Below are positions 33,979 through 44,995 of a DNA stretch of 64,000 nucleotides, one piece after another. Position numbers and translations under genes: made by a program. The stretch covers positions 434,001-498,000 of the forward strand of contig NZ_SKBP01000001.1 in NCBI RefSeq assembly GCF_004634195.1. The letters run 5' to 3'. Numbering within the stretch: position 1 is the stretch's first letter; every line of letters starts with the position of its first letter. The notes below the pieces were generated by a model. It was not told the origin of the DNA, searched no databases, and saw only the letters and a program-made list of their open reading frames with translations. The stretch is from Flavobacterium salilacus subsp. salilacus (GTDB lineage Bacteria > Bacteroidota > Bacteroidia > Flavobacteriales > Flavobacteriaceae).

Positions 33979-36900
33979 ATGCTTAAAAAATTACCTCAAA
34001 TTACGCTTGCTATTATAGCGTTTTTACTGTTATCCAACAGCTCTGCTTACTGTCAGAGTCCCACAAATCCTGCCCTTGGGTTTAATGTTTTTGCCAAAAA
34101 TAATTTAAAATTAGTAACCAACGAATCTGAAGGACCTGTTGCCTGTGGCGGAGACCTTACGATTGCAGGTAACTACCAGGCAGCTATAGGCGATGCGGGT
34201 ACATTTACGGTAAACAATGTTAAAATAGGTCTTTTGGTAGGCGGAAAAGTAAATTACCAGTCCGGTAATGCTTTACAGATCAATCAAAATGCTTATGTAA
34301 AAATAGGAAACGGTAGCGGTTCCTACGTTTGGTATTATGACCAAAATAATGCTGCCTCACCTATCAGGATTACACCAAGTTCAGATTACAACTCATCGCC
34401 CAGAATTATGCTTCAGGCTAATGCTAACCAATTGGGTGTTGGTGTAAATAACAACCCTGTTATTCAGAGTAATTTAATTGATTTTGCAAGTGCATTTCAA
34501 ACTATGGAAGCTTCTTCTTTAAGCATCTCGCAATGTACCGGTAATGCACAATTAACTAACGCAAATGGGCAAACTATACCAAATACCGGTTTGCCAAATC
34601 AGGTTAAAATCAACTTGCAGAATGGTATCAACTACCTGAATGTAACAGGAGCGGACATGAACAACGTACAGACGTTTACATACAACCAGCAGCCAAGCGC
34701 ATCAAAAATTCTGGTAATTAATGTAGATGCTCCCGGTACTTTTGTTTGGAATGTTTGGAATCAGTCAGGGGTAGGTTTTAGCCAGTGCCCGTACATATTA
34801 TATAATTTTTACAATACTACAGAGTTAAAAATTGAAGGAAGCTCAACTATTGAGGGAACTGTTTATGCTCCTTTTGCCGATATTATTAAAACTGTTAACC
34901 AATCGAACATTGAAGGTCAGGTTATCGGTAAGTCGTTTTATCAAAGTGGCGGAGAAGTGCACTATGCCATTTTCACGCCAAGTCTTACAGGTTGTGCTCC
35001 TGTGGCAGGTGTACCCCCTACAGCAGGGTTTAATATAAATGATATTGCCCAGTGTTTGGCTAATAACGAATTTGTTTTTGGCAATACATCAAACACAGGT
35101 AGCGCGGTACAGCCCGAAGCGCCGTTAAGCTACTCATGGGATTTTGGCGACAGTACAACCAGTACTGATATGAACCCTGTTAAAGTTTATACTGCGGCAG
35201 GAACGTATGATGTAACGCTTACTACTACAAACACCTACGGTTCGGACACCGAAACTATACAGGTTATGGTTTACCCTTCGGTTGATGCAATAGTTAATCA
35301 ATCCACTCTAAGTTCAGGTTCAGGCTCCATTACCAAGCAATTTACATTGACTAACAGTGCTGATTTTACAAGTTACTCATGGGCTTTATCAGGAGGTGGT
35401 TCCGGTTTATTTGCAAATCAAAATACAGTAAACTTTGAGTTTACCCAAGCAGGTTATTATGAAGTTACCGTTACAACTGTTGATGCTAACGGATGCGAAA
35501 ACACTATTGTTATTCCTGTAGTAATTGCTTCGGAAGATGTAAATACAGGTAACGACGGAGGCTTGGAAAGCGAGAGCTTAGGCGATGCGGTATCTAAAAG
35601 ATATGTTCAGCGAAAAATGAAGAGCGTTCGTACAGCCTTTATTAAAACCGATGCCCTGCTGTATAACAAAACCGGTAACGAGTTTATGGCACGTTCTTCA
35701 AGCGGACAGACGCTTGCAGATATGTTCCCTGCCCAGTTAGTATCGGGTAATGTGGCTCACGTTACTTCTCCTACCGATATTTTAGATTATACCGTTGCAG
35801 AAGAAGTACTGAGTGTTGACTTTTCATTAGAGGAAAAAACTAAGGCGGTTGTATTAGGTGTCAGGACATCCAATAAAGTTTATAACCACACCAAAGCATC
35901 TTGCGACAGGCTTCGCGGTGCGGAAATACTGAATGTGAAAACAATTGAGATTAATGGCTACAACTTCCTGATACAGGCTATAAAACAACGAAACGGAGTG
36001 GTAGAATATGCTATATCTTTTGCTGTTGGTAAAAATAACAACGAACATAAATATTCGCTGCAAACCAACTGGTTCGTAAAAGAATATACTCCGGCAAACG
36101 ATGTATATAACTTTCAGGTTTGGGCTACCACACCGGAAGATACTCAAAAACTGGTAAAAGATATTTTGAACAATCTTAACTCGTATGCTCCTTTGCAGCA
36201 AACAGAGGTACAGAAAATGCCAAAAACTTATGCTGCAAAAGTATGGAGAGAGGGCATTGATATGGTACTGAAACTGAGAAGCACTAAAGAGGCAAAAAGT
36301 ATAGAGATTTCTATGGACGAGGTTTACAGCGAAACTAACGGTTTTGCCCTACGCTATAACCCATTTATTCCTGAGGCAGAACAAACCGTAAGGCTGGAAA
36401 TAAAAGACGGCTATGAGTATGACGGAATAATCAGAGTAAATGGTGAAATTCAGGATGTTTTCTATCATGCTGATGGTAACTGGGGCTTGGATTATGATGC
36501 TGCCTATACAACCATAAACAAATATGTAGTTTCTAACAATTTTGACAGAGTTTATGAAGATGACGAGATGCCCGTTCACAGAAATGTGCAGTTGCAAGCG
36601 CATAGCGAATATGACTATTTAACGCTATATAAATCGTTATTACCGGGCAACCTGCCTGCCGATTATACCGAATACGGGTTCTTGTCCTTTAAAGCCAAAG
36701 GAAGCGGTTTACTGGAGTTGGGCTTGGTAAAATCATCCGTAGAAGAATGGAAACATCAATACAGAGCCATTATTAATGTAGGAGAAGAAGAACAAACCTA
36801 CTACGTTCCTTTTGATTTCTTTACATCAACAGGCACAAATAAGAAAATTACTGCTGATGATTTGTCTATGATTACTTTTACTTTCTTGCCTGTAGAGGCA

Positions 36901-37239
36901 GGCACTAACGACTTGGATTTAACCATTGAGAATGTACGATTTACTAAATCTGCTCCCGAAGGTTATAAAGAGTTGTTAAACACTATGAAAAACGAGTTTA
37001 TGGTATATCCTAATCCGTCTATTGGCAATGTAAACTGCCTGCTCTATAGTGATACCGCTACACCTGCTACGGTAACACTTTATGACATTACAGGAAAAGT
37101 AATTTACACTGCTCCTGTTAGCCTGGAAGAAGGCAGAAACGAATTGAATTTTAATTTTAATGTTCCTTCAGGGTTAATGTTCCTTAACGTTACAAGCCCT
37201 ACAATGGATTTCGGAACTTCTAAAATTATTTTCCAATAA
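33979..37239 (+). CDS. Choice-of-anchor A protein with PKD domain and T9SS sorting domain
   Basis: The 1086-residue secreted protein has a signal peptide (residues 1-26, ending SAYCQS) and an N-terminal choice-of-anchor A domain (ALGFNVFAKNNLKLV, AVGG-like GGDLTIAGNY, residues ~30-340). A PKD domain follows (YSWDFGDSTTSTDMNPV near residue 395) and then a second PKD-like region to ~510. A large unassigned region (550-980) precedes a C-terminal type IX sorting domain (FMVYPNPSIGNVNCLL to SKIIFQ). It is expected to be moved across the outer membrane by T9SS and attached at the surface. An adhesive role is inferred. Confidence 0.88.
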   Translation: MLKKLPQITLAIIAFLLLSNSSAYCQSPTNPALGFNVFAKNNLKLVTNESEGPVACGGDLTIAGNYQAAIGDAGTFTVNNVKIGLLVGGKVNYQSGNALQINQNAYVKIGNGSGSYVWYYDQNNAASPIRITPSSDYNSSPRIMLQANANQLGVGVNNNPVIQSNLIDFASAFQTMEASSLSISQCTGNAQLTNANGQTIPNTGLPNQVKINLQNGINYLNVTGADMNNVQTFTYNQQPSASKILVINVDAPGTFVWNVWNQSGVGFSQCPYILYNFYNTTELKIEGSSTIEGTVYAPFADIIKTVNQSNIEGQVIGKSFYQSGGEVHYAIFTPSLTGCAPVAGVPPTAGFNINDIAQCLANNEFVFGNTSNTGSAVQPEAPLSYSWDFGDSTTSTDMNPVKVYTAAGTYDVTLTTTNTYGSDTETIQVMVYPSVDAIVNQSTLSSGSGSITKQFTLTNSADFTSYSWALSGGGSGLFANQNTVNFEFTQAGYYEVTVTTVDANGCENTIVIPVVIASEDVNTGNDGGLESESLGDAVSKRYVQRKMKSVRTAFIKTDALLYNKTGNEFMARSSSGQTLADMFPAQLVSGNVAHVTSPTDILDYTVAEEVLSVDFSLEEKTKAVVLGVRTSNKVYNHTKASCDRLRGAEILNVKTIEINGYNFLIQAIKQRNGVVEYAISFAVGKNNNEHKYSLQTNWFVKEYTPANDVYNFQVWATTPEDTQKLVKDILNNLNSYAPLQQTEVQKMPKTYAAKVWREGIDMVLKLRSTKEAKSIEISMDEVYSETNGFALRYNPFIPEAEQTVRLEIKDGYEYDGIIRVNGEIQDVFYHADGNWGLDYDAAYTTINKYVVSNNFDRVYEDDEMPVHRNVQLQAHSEYDYLTLYKSLLPGNLPADYTEYGFLSFKAKGSGLLELGLVKSSVEEWKHQYRAIINVGEEEQTYYVPFDFFTSTGTNKKITADDLSMITFTFLPVEAGTNDLDLTIENVRFTKSAPEGYKELLNTMKNEFMVYPNPSIGNVNCLLYSDTATPATVTLYDITGKVIYTAPVSLEEGRNELNFNFNVPSGLMFLNVTSPTMDFGTSKIIFQ

Positions 37240-37262
37240 AACAAACACCATACTTTAGTTGT

Positions 37263-37290
37263 AAAGAGCTACCCATAGGTAGCTCTTTTT
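37263..37290 (+). terminator. Terminator after adhesin-like gene
   Basis: AAAGAGCTACC/GGTAGCTCTTT stem with a four-base loop and T-run. Confidence 0.9.
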
Positions 37291-37462
37291 ATTTCCATTA
37301 ACCTCAGCTTTTTCATACAAACGTGAAGTAAGAACAAGTTTCAAATAAAGTATATAAATCAAAAAAGCCCTCCAAATAAATGGAAAGCTTTTCATTGGTC
37401 TAACTACTAAACCTACCGCTCTCGCGGCATAAACAACACAACTAATCTTAAATATTTTTCGG

Positions 37463-37496
37463 CGAAAAAAGCCTTTCGTTTTTTATCGAAAGGCTT
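37463..37496 (-). terminator. Terminator after tRNA-Asp
   Basis: AAGCCTTTCG/CGAAAGGCTT stem followed on the minus strand by T residues. The stretch 37291-37462 holds no gene; a weaker hairpin near 37366-37393 could be a second minus-strand terminator. Confidence 0.75.
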
Positions 37497-37513
37497 CCTC
37501 AACTTTTAACTGG

Positions 37514-37587
37514 CGGTCTGGACGGGACTCGAACCCGCGACCCCATGCGTGACAGGCATGTATTCTAACCAACTGAACTACCAAACC
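37514..37587 (-). tRNA. tRNA-Asp(GTC)
   Basis: Acceptor GGTTTGG/CCAGACC, anticodon stem CATGC/GCATG with loop CTGTCAC (anticodon GTC), T-stem GCGGG/CCCGT, discriminator G. This is the canonical aspartate tRNA, unlike the array copy at 1342-1414. Confidence 0.95.
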
Positions 37588-37673
37588 AGTGCTTTATTGC
37601 GGTTGCAAATATACAACAGATTTTGATTTCACCAAATATTTCAACATGAAAAAATAAAAAAATTTTATACACA

Positions 37674-38600
37674 TCACCCAAACTTTTGTTTCTCAACAAG
37701 GTAGGTTGTCAAAATTTTTTCAAATTTTTCATCAACCGAAACAGGCACATATTTAATTCTGTATTGCATACAGGTTTCGGCAACCTTTTTAAAATATAAA
37801 TCTACCTGTTTCTCGTACTCTTCTTTTACATTTTCGGCAAAAAGGTTTACTTCCTCTCCTGTTTCCACATCTATAAATTTTCTCGGGGCATTATCAAAAT
37901 CAAAGCTAAACTCTGTTTTTTTATCTGTTACATGAAAAAGTACTACTTTATGTTTATCATGTTTTAAATGTTGTAATGCATTAAACAATTCAGTAGTATC
38001 GCCTAATTGAAACATATCTGTAAACAGAATAATCATCGAACGGCGATGCATCTTTTGCGCTATTTGGTGTAAAAAGGTGGTGGTATCTGTTTGCTTTGCC
38101 GTTTTGGATGCCGTAAGAGTACCTTCCAGCTTATTTAAAAGCATTCTGTGATGCCTGCCACTGCCTTTTTCAGGCGCATAGAACTCATAACTGTCCGAAT
38201 ATATACTTAACCCTGCCGCATCGCGCTGTTTCTTTAATAGCTCCATTAATACTGCCGATGCAAGTACTGAAAAGCCTATTTTATTTTCATAAAACTGTTG
38301 CCCCTCTTTCAGCTTGGGGTAATGCATCGATGATGAGTTATCGAGTATTATATGGCAACGCATGTTTGTTTCTTCTTCAAATCGCTTTGTGTACAGCCTG
38401 TCTGTCTTTGCATACAGCTTCCAGTCTATATGCTTAGTACTTTCGCCCTGATTATATAGTCTGTGTTCGGCAAATTCAGCCGAAAATCCATGAAAAGGGC
38501 TTTTGTGCATACCTGATATAAAACCCTCTACTATTTGGTTAGCCAACAATTCTAAATGCGAAAACGCCGATATTTTTTCTAACTGATTCTCTATCTTCAT
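37674..38600 (-). CDS. DUF58 domain protein
   Basis: From the ATG at 38600 (MKIENQLEKISAFSHLELLA) the protein is about 308 residues and matches DUF58, with the characteristic GESTKHIDWKLYAKTDRLYTKRF split as GESTKHIDWKLYAKT and DRLYTKRFEEE near residues 60-80. A von Willebrand A-like fold follows: IILDNSSSMHYP near residue 93 is its metal-site motif. DUF58 proteins usually work with MoxR ATPases and other vWA proteins in envelope or stress functions; no MoxR gene is seen next to it. The frame is open to 38648, but that overlaps a strong terminator. Confidence 0.85.
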   Translation of the reverse strand: MKIENQLEKISAFSHLELLANQIVEGFISGMHKSPFHGFSAEFAEHRLYNQGESTKHIDWKLYAKTDRLYTKRFEEETNMRCHIILDNSSSMHYPKLKEGQQFYENKIGFSVLASAVLMELLKKQRDAAGLSIYSDSYEFYAPEKGSGRHHRMLLNKLEGTLTASKTAKQTDTTTFLHQIAQKMHRRSMIILFTDMFQLGDTTELFNALQHLKHDKHKVVLFHVTDKKTEFSFDFDNAPRKFIDVETGEEVNLFAENVKEEYEKQVDLYFKKVAETCMQYRIKYVPVSVDEKFEKILTTYLVEKQKFG

Positions 38601-38633
38601 ACTTTCAAATGTAGGGAAAATGTAATTATAAAT

Positions 38634-38666
38634 AAAAAGCCCTGACAATTATTGTCAGGGCTTTTT
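38634..38666 (-). terminator. Terminator after trxA (bidirectional)
   Basis: AAGCCCTGACAAT pairs with ATTGTCAGGGCTT with T-runs on both strands. Confidence 0.9.
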
Positions 38667-38690
38667 ATTTATATAAGTATAAATTGTTGG

Positions 38691-39008
38691 TTATAGTAAT
38701 GCATCAATAGCATCAGTATATGTTTTTTTCTGAGCAACACCTACTTGCCTACCCACAACTTCTCCATTTTGGAAAACTAATACTGTAGGTATATTTCTGA
38801 TGCCATATTTTGAGGCAAATTCTTGGTTAGCATCTACATCTACCTTGCCCACTACAGCCTTGCCTTCATATTCATTACCTATTTCTTCAATGATAGGTCC
38901 TACCATACGACAAGGACCGCACCATGCTGCCCAAAAATCTACTAATACCGGTTTATCTGATTTTAATACTACTTCTTCAAAAGTAGCGTCTGTTATTTCC
39001 TGTGCCAT
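38691..39008 (-). CDS. trxA: Thioredoxin
   Basis: The 105-residue protein is a standard thioredoxin. It contains VDFWAAWCGPCRMVGP with the redox pair WCGPC near residues 31-35, the cis-Pro in GIRNIPTVLVF near residue 74, and the usual length. It reduces protein disulfides in the cytosol. A perfect -7 box TAAATTTG lies 28 bases upstream, so it is transcribed as a single gene. Confidence 0.97.
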   Translation of the reverse strand: MAQEITDATFEEVVLKSDKPVLVDFWAAWCGPCRMVGPIIEEIGNEYEGKAVVGKVDVDANQEFASKYGIRNIPTVLVFQNGEVVGRQVGVAQKKTYTDAIDALL

Positions 39009-39035
39009 AGTTATGTATTCTTTTAATTATGATAA

Positions 39036-39043
39036 CAAATTTA
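39036..39043 (-). promoter_or_regulatory. -7 box of trxA
   Basis: The minus strand reads TAAATTTG, a perfect match to TAnnTTTG, 28 bases before the trxA ATG. Confidence 0.55.
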
Positions 39044-39119
39044 GGTATTAAATTTTAATTGTACTCTTAAAGATATATTAGATTTAGTTATACATCTATA
39101 AAGAAATCTTATAGTAATG

Positions 39120-42100
39120 TTAATTCAGCTTGAAATTGAGTTGCAAACGCTCAAGTTCCTGGAGCAACTCGTTAGATATTTTTATTTTAAGTTTACGGCT
39201 CGGCATCGTTAGTTTTGTTACTACCTGTACATCTTCTACACTGGTTACTACAGTTTCCGCAATTTCCTGCTCTGTATCAGCATCTCCGTATGCCACAGTA
39301 GGTTCATTTACCATACCTGCACTTATTTCGACCTGCTTGGTTACTTTTTCTAACTCCATAACTTCAAACATAACTGCATGGTCACCTTTGTTACTACGGA
39401 ATAAATGCTGTAACCCACCAATAACATTCTCTTTTAAGTCGCTTACGCTAAACTGAATAACTATTTTTTTAGCAAAGGTGGTAAGTACATCCTGCAAATA
39501 TTGTATCGCTATAAACTGCAATCTGGGTTCTCCCCGCTTGCCTTCCTGGTTTACCCAACCTTCACGTACCGTTACCTTCATATAAGTAAAGTTATTAGCT
39601 ATCAAAAAGTGCCTGAATTTTAAATATTCTTCTCCATATATCCTAAATTCATGGCTTTCATCATACCCTTCAAGCACGAAAGATGCCCATCCTTTACCAT
39701 TTTTGGCAACTCTGTGCTGTACATCAGTTATAATGCCCCCAAAGGAGAGGTTTTTACCTACATGCTGTTCTAAGTTCTTAAGTGCATCAAGTTTTGAATT
39801 ACAGAAATATTTCATTTCAAATTTATAATCATCCAGCGGATGCCCTGATATGTATATACCTACAACCTCTTTTTCTTTAGCCAGCTTTTCCATAGTGCTC
39901 CACTCTTCGCAAGGGGGTACTACGGGTTCGGGTATTTGTACTTCGCTGGCTTCTCCAAACAGGCTAACTTGTGATGAGTTTTCGTTTTCCTGAAACTTAG
40001 CACCGTAACGAATTGCTTTTTCTAAAAAAGTACTATTCTCCCCATCGTCATAAAAATATTGTGCCCTGTGGGTATCATTAAAACAATCGAACCCTCCTGC
40101 CAAAGCAAGGTTTTCAAATGCTTTTTTATTTGCAGCCCTAAGGTCTATGCGTTTGGCAAGGTCAAATATTGATTTATATCTTCCTGTTTTTCTTCCTTCT
40201 ACAATGGTTTTTACTGCTCCTGAACCTACTCCTTTAACCGCTCCCATACCAAAACGTACCGCATTTTGGTCGTTAACTGTAAATTTATAGAACGACTCAT
40301 TTACATCTGGCCCTAATACTTCCAATCCCATACGTTTACATTCTTCCATAAAGAAAGTTACCTGTTTAATATCGTTCATATTGTTCGATAGTACTGCCGC
40401 CATGTATTCGGCAGGATAGTGTGCTTTCAGATAGGCTGTTTGATAGGCTATCCATGCATAACAGGTAGAGTGCGATTTATTAAAAGCATAACTTGCAAAA
40501 GCCTCCCAGTCTTTCCATATTTTTTCTAAAACGGTAGCATCATGCCCTTTTTGGGCTGCTTGTTCTATAAATTTGGGTTTCATTTTGTCCAGTACATCCT
40601 TCTGCTTCTTACCCATTGCTTTTCGCAACACATCGGCTTCACCTTTAGTAAAGTCTGCCAGTTTTTGCGACAGTAGCATCACCTGCTCCTGATATACTGT
40701 AATACCGTAGGTTTCTTTCAGATATTCTTCACAGGCATCGAGGTCATATTTTATTTCTTCTTCACCGTTTTTCCTGCGAATAAAGCTTGGTATATACTCC
40801 AGTGGTCCGGGTCTATACAGCGCGTTCATAGCAATAAGGTCTGCAAATACAGTAGGCTTCAAGTCCTTCATGTATTTTTGCATACCGGGCGACTCGTATT
40901 GGAATATCCCTACCGTTTCACCTCGCTGGAAAAGCTCGTATGTTTTAATGTCATCTATCGGGAAATTGTCAGGATCCAGGTCAATACCTTTTTTATACTT
41001 TACAAGCTTTACCGTATCTTTTATCAAGGTAAGTGTTTTAAGCCCCAAAAAGTCCATTTTAAGCAATCCTGCGCTTTCTACTACCGAGTTATCAAATTGT
41101 GTAACATAGAGGTCAGAATCTTTTGCTACCGATACCGGTACAAAATTGGTAATATCATCAGGAGTAATAATAACCCCGCAGGCATGTATGCCTGTGTTCC
41201 GAAGAGAGCCTTCGAGCACTTTTGCCTGTTGAATGGTTTCCGACTCAAGGTTAGTACCTTCTGCAATTGATAGTAACTCCTGAACTTTTTCAAACTCTTC
41301 AGAGCGCAAAGCACCCCTGAGCGCATTGACATCCATATTGAATATTTTTGCCAATTTCATATTTGGGATAAGCTTAGCTATCTTGTCGGCTTCAAACAAC
41401 GGCAAATCGAGCACTCTGGCGGTATCTCGTATAGATGATTTTGCCGCCATGGTACCATAGGTAATAATTTGCGCTACTTGGCTGGCTCCATACTTATTAA
41501 TGACGTAATCCATAACACGTCCACGACCCTCATCATCAAAATCAATATCAATATCGGGCATAGACACACGATCGGGGTTTAGGAAGCGCTCAAAAAGTAA
41601 GTCATAAGCAATAGGGTCTATATTGGTAATTCCTAAGCAATATGCCACAGCAGAGCCTGCTGCGGAACCACGCCCCGGTCCTACCGAAACATCCAGATTT
41701 CTGGCCTCGGCAATAAAGTCTTGCACAATAAGAAAATAACCCGGATATCCTGTGTTTTCTATCGTTTTAAGTTCAAAATCGAGTCGTTCTTTAATGGCAT
41801 CGGTTATTTCTCCATAACGTCGCTTAGCTCCTTCATAGGTAAGATGCCTCAGGTAGTTATTTTCACCTCGCTTGCCTCCGTCTTCATCATCTTCAGATAC
41901 TAAAAACTCTTCGGGAATAGTAAACTTAGGAAGTAATACATTACGATACAGAGAATATATCTCTATTTTATCTACAATTTCTTGAATGTTTACAATAGCA
42001 TCGGGGGTATCCTCAAAAAGAGATTTCATCTCATCTCCCGACTTAAAATAATATTCTTGATTGGGTAAACCGTATCGAAACCCACGTCCTCGACCTTTTG

Positions 42101-43619
42101 GGGTTGCTAATTTCTCACCATCTTTTACACACAATAAAATATCATGGGCATGAGCATTTTCCTTATGTATATAATATGTATTGTTTGTAGCTACCAGCTT
42201 TACCTGATGTTTCCTTGCCAGTGAGATTAGTGATTGATTTACCCTATCTTCATCTTCCTGCCCATGCCGCATTAATTCTATATAAAAATCTTCGCCAAAG
42301 GTTTCTTTCCACCACAATAGTGCTTCCTCTGCTTGGTTTTCTCCTATATTAAGTACTTTACTGGGTATTTCTCCATAAAGGTTGCCCGATAGTACTATAA
42401 TATCATCTTTATATTGCTCTATTACTTTTCTGTCTATTCTTGGCACATAATAAAACCCTGCAGTATATGCTATAGAAGACATCTTGGCAAGGTTATGATA
42501 TCCGTTTTTATTTTTAGCTAAAAGAACTATTTGATAACCGTTATCCTTTCGGGATTTATCTTTATGATTTTCACATACAAAAAACTCACAGCCAACAATA
42601 GGTTTTATAATAACCTCCTGCGGTTCTTCTCCGTTTTCAACAGCCTCTTTATTTTTAGCTTCGGCAGCCTTATTATGATTAAGAACATTACTCACAAAAT
42701 GAAAAGCTCCCATCATATTGGCATGATCAGTCATGGCAACAGCAGGCATTTTGTATTGAGCGGCAGCCTTAACTAAGTCAGGAACAGAAATAGTAGATTG
42801 TAATACCGAAAACTGAGTATGATTATGCAGATGAACAAAATCAACTTCTTTAAGCTCCTCCTTTATCTTTTGCGAAGGTATTTCGGGTACATCGACTTGC
42901 TTTAACTTATCCAGGCGCTTACGTATGGCATCCGAAGCGGCTTTTAGATTTATGTGTTTAAGACCTATAAGCTGAATCGTCTGCGGGTTGCTTTCTCTAA
43001 AATTATGAAAGTAAGTTGGCGGTACGTCTAATTCTTCATGGGTATAAACTTCGCGCTTTACAAGCTCCAAAAAACAACGTGTTGTAGCCTCTACGTCTGC
43101 CGTTGCGTTATGAGCTTCTGCAAAAGGTTCTCCAAAAAGGTACTCATGCAACTCTGTAAGTGTAGGTAATTTAAATTTACCTCCTCGCCCCCCCGGCAAC
43201 TGTAACATTTCGGCAGTAGTCTCTGTACAGGTATCCAGCACCCTCATTGATGCTAATGGGCTTTGAATACCGTAACGATGAAATTCGGATCCTATGATAT
43301 TTATATCAAATCCTACATTTTGACCAACTATAAATTTGGATTTGGCGAGTGCTGTATTAAATTTTTCAAGTGCTTCTTGTATAGAAATACCTTCTTCAAT
43401 GGCGAGTTCTGTAGATATACCATGAATACGCTCTGCATCATACGGAATATTAAATCCATCGGGGTTTATAATATAATCCTGATGCTCTATCAGCCTGCCC
43501 ATCTCGTCATGAAGTTGCCATGCTATTTGTATGCATCGCGGCCAGTTATCAGTATCGGTTACAGGAGCATCCCACCGTTTGGGTAATCCGGTTGTTTCAG
43601 TGTCAAATATCAGGTACAT
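39120..43619 (-). CDS. dnaE: DNA polymerase III alpha subunit with fused exonuclease domain
   Basis: The 1499-residue replicative polymerase starts with a DEDDh proofreading-type exonuclease domain ([21 protein letters not shown] near residue 100, [14 protein letters not shown] near residue 162). A PHP domain follows from about residue 255 ([13 protein letters not shown]), then the C-family polymerase core with catalytic [14 protein letters not shown] near residue 692 and [11 protein letters not shown] near 648. A helix-hairpin-helix, an OB fold (FGGIITDV near 1290) and a C-terminal region complete it. The N-terminal fusion is typical for Flavobacteria. It is a monocistronic-looking gene. Confidence 0.95.
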   Translation of the reverse strand: MYLIFDTETTGLPKRWDAPVTDTDNWPRCIQIAWQLHDEMGRLIEHQDYIINPDGFNIPYDAERIHGISTELAIEEGISIQEALEKFNTALAKSKFIVGQNVGFDINIIGSEFHRYGIQSPLASMRVLDTCTETTAEMLQLPGGRGGKFKLPTLTELHEYLFGEPFAEAHNATADVEATTRCFLELVKREVYTHEELDVPPTYFHNFRESNPQTIQLIGLKHINLKAASDAIRKRLDKLKQVDVPEIPSQKIKEELKEVDFVHLHNHTQFSVLQSTISVPDLVKAAAQYKMPAVAMTDHANMMGAFHFVSNVLNHNKAAEAKNKEAVENGEEPQEVIIKPIVGCEFFVCENHKDKSRKDNGYQIVLLAKNKNGYHNLAKMSSIAYTAGFYYVPRIDRKVIEQYKDDIIVLSGNLYGEIPSKVLNIGENQAEEALLWWKETFGEDFYIELMRHGQEDEDRVNQSLISLARKHQVKLVATNNTYYIHKENAHAHDILLCVKDGEKLATPKGRGRGFRYGLPNQEYYFKSGDEMKSLFEDTPDAIVNIQEIVDKIEIYSLYRNVLLPKFTIPEEFLVSEDDEDGGKRGENNYLRHLTYEGAKRRYGEITDAIKERLDFELKTIENTGYPGYFLIVQDFIAEARNLDVSVGPGRGSAAGSAVAYCLGITNIDPIAYDLLFERFLNPDRVSMPDIDIDFDDEGRGRVMDYVINKYGASQVAQIITYGTMAAKSSIRDTARVLDLPLFEADKIAKLIPNMKLAKIFNMDVNALRGALRSEEFEKVQELLSIAEGTNLESETIQQAKVLEGSLRNTGIHACGVIITPDDITNFVPVSVAKDSDLYVTQFDNSVVESAGLLKMDFLGLKTLTLIKDTVKLVKYKKGIDLDPDNFPIDDIKTYELFQRGETVGIFQYESPGMQKYMKDLKPTVFADLIAMNALYRPGPLEYIPSFIRRKNGEEEIKYDLDACEEYLKETYGITVYQEQVMLLSQKLADFTKGEADVLRKAMGKKQKDVLDKMKPKFIEQAAQKGHDATVLEKIWKDWEAFASYAFNKSHSTCYAWIAYQTAYLKAHYPAEYMAAVLSNNMNDIKQVTFFMEECKRMGLEVLGPDVNESFYKFTVNDQNAVRFGMGAVKGVGSGAVKTIVEGRKTGRYKSIFDLAKRIDLRAANKKAFENLALAGGFDCFNDTHRAQYFYDDGENSTFLEKAIRYGAKFQENENSSQVSLFGEASEVQIPEPVVPPCEEWSTMEKLAKEKEVVGIYISGHPLDDYKFEMKYFCNSKLDALKNLEQHVGKNLSFGGIITDVQHRVAKNGKGWASFVLEGYDESHEFRIYGEEYLKFRHFLIANNFTYMKVTVREGWVNQEGKRGEPRLQFIAIQYLQDVLTTFAKKIVIQFSVSDLKENVIGGLQHLFRSNKGDHAVMFEVMELEKVTKQVEISAGMVNEPTVAYGDADTEQEIAETVVTSVEDVQVVTKLTMPSRKLKIKISNELLQELERLQLNFKLN

Positions 43620-43716
43620 AACAAGCTATGGATTTGGAAATTAAGGTTGCATGGCAACAAAAGTGTATTTACCAAAAATACAATATTTTTACTCTTTTAC
43701 TAAAACCTTTTATTAA

Positions 43717-43742
43717 CAAAAAAACCACCCGAAGGTGGTTTT
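43717..43742 (-). terminator. Terminator after RRM protein gene
   Basis: AAACCACC/GGTGGTTT stem capped by CGAA, followed on the minus strand by T residues. Confidence 0.88.
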
Positions 43743-43768
43743 ATAAATTTTTCTGCCGATAGTATATC

Positions 43769-44122
43769 TTAGTATCCGCCACGGTTGTTACCTCCACGGT
43801 AACCACCTCCGCCACCACCTCTGTTATTGTCTCTGCTAAAATTACGATTGCCGCCTCCAGCACTTCTCCTGTCACCTTCCGGTTTCGGTTCAGATTTGTT
43901 AACAACTATTGTTCTTCCCATAACAGTGGCTCCATTTAGTTCATCGATAGCCTTTTGGGCTTCGCTGTCATTTGGCATCTCTACGAAACCAAAACCTTTA
44001 CTTCTACCTGTAAACTTATCTGTAATAATTTTTACAGAATCAACTGGTCCATAAGCCTCAAAAGACTCTCTTAAATCTGCCTCCTCTATACTAAACGGAA
44101 GGCTTCCAACAAATATATTCAT
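43769..44122 (-). CDS. RNA-binding protein with one RRM
   Basis: The 117-residue protein has a single RNA recognition motif (residues 1-78): RNP2 is NIFVGSLPF at the very start and RNP1 is RSKGFGFVEM near residue 44. A Gly/Arg/Asn-rich tail follows, with RGGGGGGYRGG repeats. Such small RRM proteins act as RNA chaperones and post-transcriptional regulators in Bacteroidota. A strong terminator on each side marks it as a single-gene unit. Confidence 0.93.
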   Translation of the reverse strand: MNIFVGSLPFSIEEADLRESFEAYGPVDSVKIITDKFTGRSKGFGFVEMPNDSEAQKAIDELNGATVMGRTIVVNKSEPKPEGDRRSAGGGNRNFSRDNNRGGGGGGYRGGNNRGGY

Positions 44123-44237
44123 AAAAAAAGTTTGAATGCAATTGTAATTGCATTGATGTTACCGTACAAATGTAGTCTTATTTATCTACAAAAAACTGTT
44201 TTATTGATAATTAATGTAATAGTAATATTAAACAAAC

Positions 44238-44263
44238 AAAAAAGCCCTGCTTTTACAGGGCTT
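44238..44263 (-). terminator. Terminator after DUF6252-like gene
   Basis: AAGCCCTG/CAGGGCTT stem with a six-base loop, then T residues on the minus strand. Confidence 0.85.
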
Positions 44264-44286
44264 ATATATTTTGTAAGTAAATCTTT

Positions 44287-44763
44287 TTATGGGGCTATTT
44301 GAATAGGAACTTTATAGAAAAAACCATTTTGAAAGTTTACTACCTCGCCCGACTCATCTAATGCATTAAAGCGGAAAGTTCCTGAAATGAAACCTCTTGT
44401 TATATCTGTCTCGTCAGGATTATCACTAATCTCAATAAGCCCATCGCCTAAATCAGTGCCTGTTTGGTATTCGAATGATATACCGTCAGCATCCAATGAA
44501 TAGGTAGCCTTATTACTTTCATTTTCTCCTAATTGGAAAGACATACCCGGTGTTGAGGATGCTGTTCTTAATACTACAGTCTCAAAACCATTGGTGGCCT
44601 CTATAATAAGAGAACCGCCGCCGCCCAATATAGCTTTATATTCTGTCGCTTTCCATAATTCATTATCTTTTAAACCTTGAACTGCCGGAGTGTTGAATTG
44701 TATATCTTCTTCACATGAGCTTAAACCCACCAACAACACTAAAAGTGATAAAAATTTTTTCAT
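44287..44763 (-). CDS. Lipoprotein, probably DUF6252
   Basis: The 158-residue protein has a type II signal MKKFLSLLVLLVGLSSC with the lipid-bearing Cys near residue 17, followed by EEDIQF. The rest is beta-rich (NELWKATEYKAILGGGGSLIIEA, RGFISGTFRFNALDESGEVVNF in parts), resembling DUF6252 of Flavobacteria. Its function is unknown. It has its own terminator and is divergent from rpsP. Confidence 0.7.
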   Translation of the reverse strand: MKKFLSLLVLLVGLSSCEEDIQFNTPAVQGLKDNELWKATEYKAILGGGGSLIIEATNGFETVVLRTASSTPGMSFQLGENESNKATYSLDADGISFEYQTGTDLGDGLIEISDNPDETDITRGFISGTFRFNALDESGEVVNFQNGFFYKVPIQIAP

Positions 44764-44938
44764 TATTATATAGTTAGAAAAAGGTAAACCAAATTTTTAC
44801 AACGACAAAAATAGTTTTTTATGGAATATATCCTAATATAAATAATAGAAATCATAACAAAAATTAATAATCAGGCATATTCAAAACATAAAAAATATTA
44901 AATTCTTTCATTTAAAACGCAAGTATAATAAACTTTCT

Positions 44939-44946
44939 TATATTTG
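44939..44946 (+). promoter_or_regulatory. -7 box of the rpsP operon
   Basis: TATATTTG, a perfect TAnnTTTG match, 49 bases before the rpsP ATG. Confidence 0.6.
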
Positions 44947-44995
44947 CAGCCTTAATTAACAGAGGTCGGGTACCTCAAAATTTAATCTAAAGATT

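Noticed and set aside
40870..43586. Several frames of 60-130 codons opposite dnaE
   Set aside because: They are shadows of the dnaE coding strand with no recognisable protein features.
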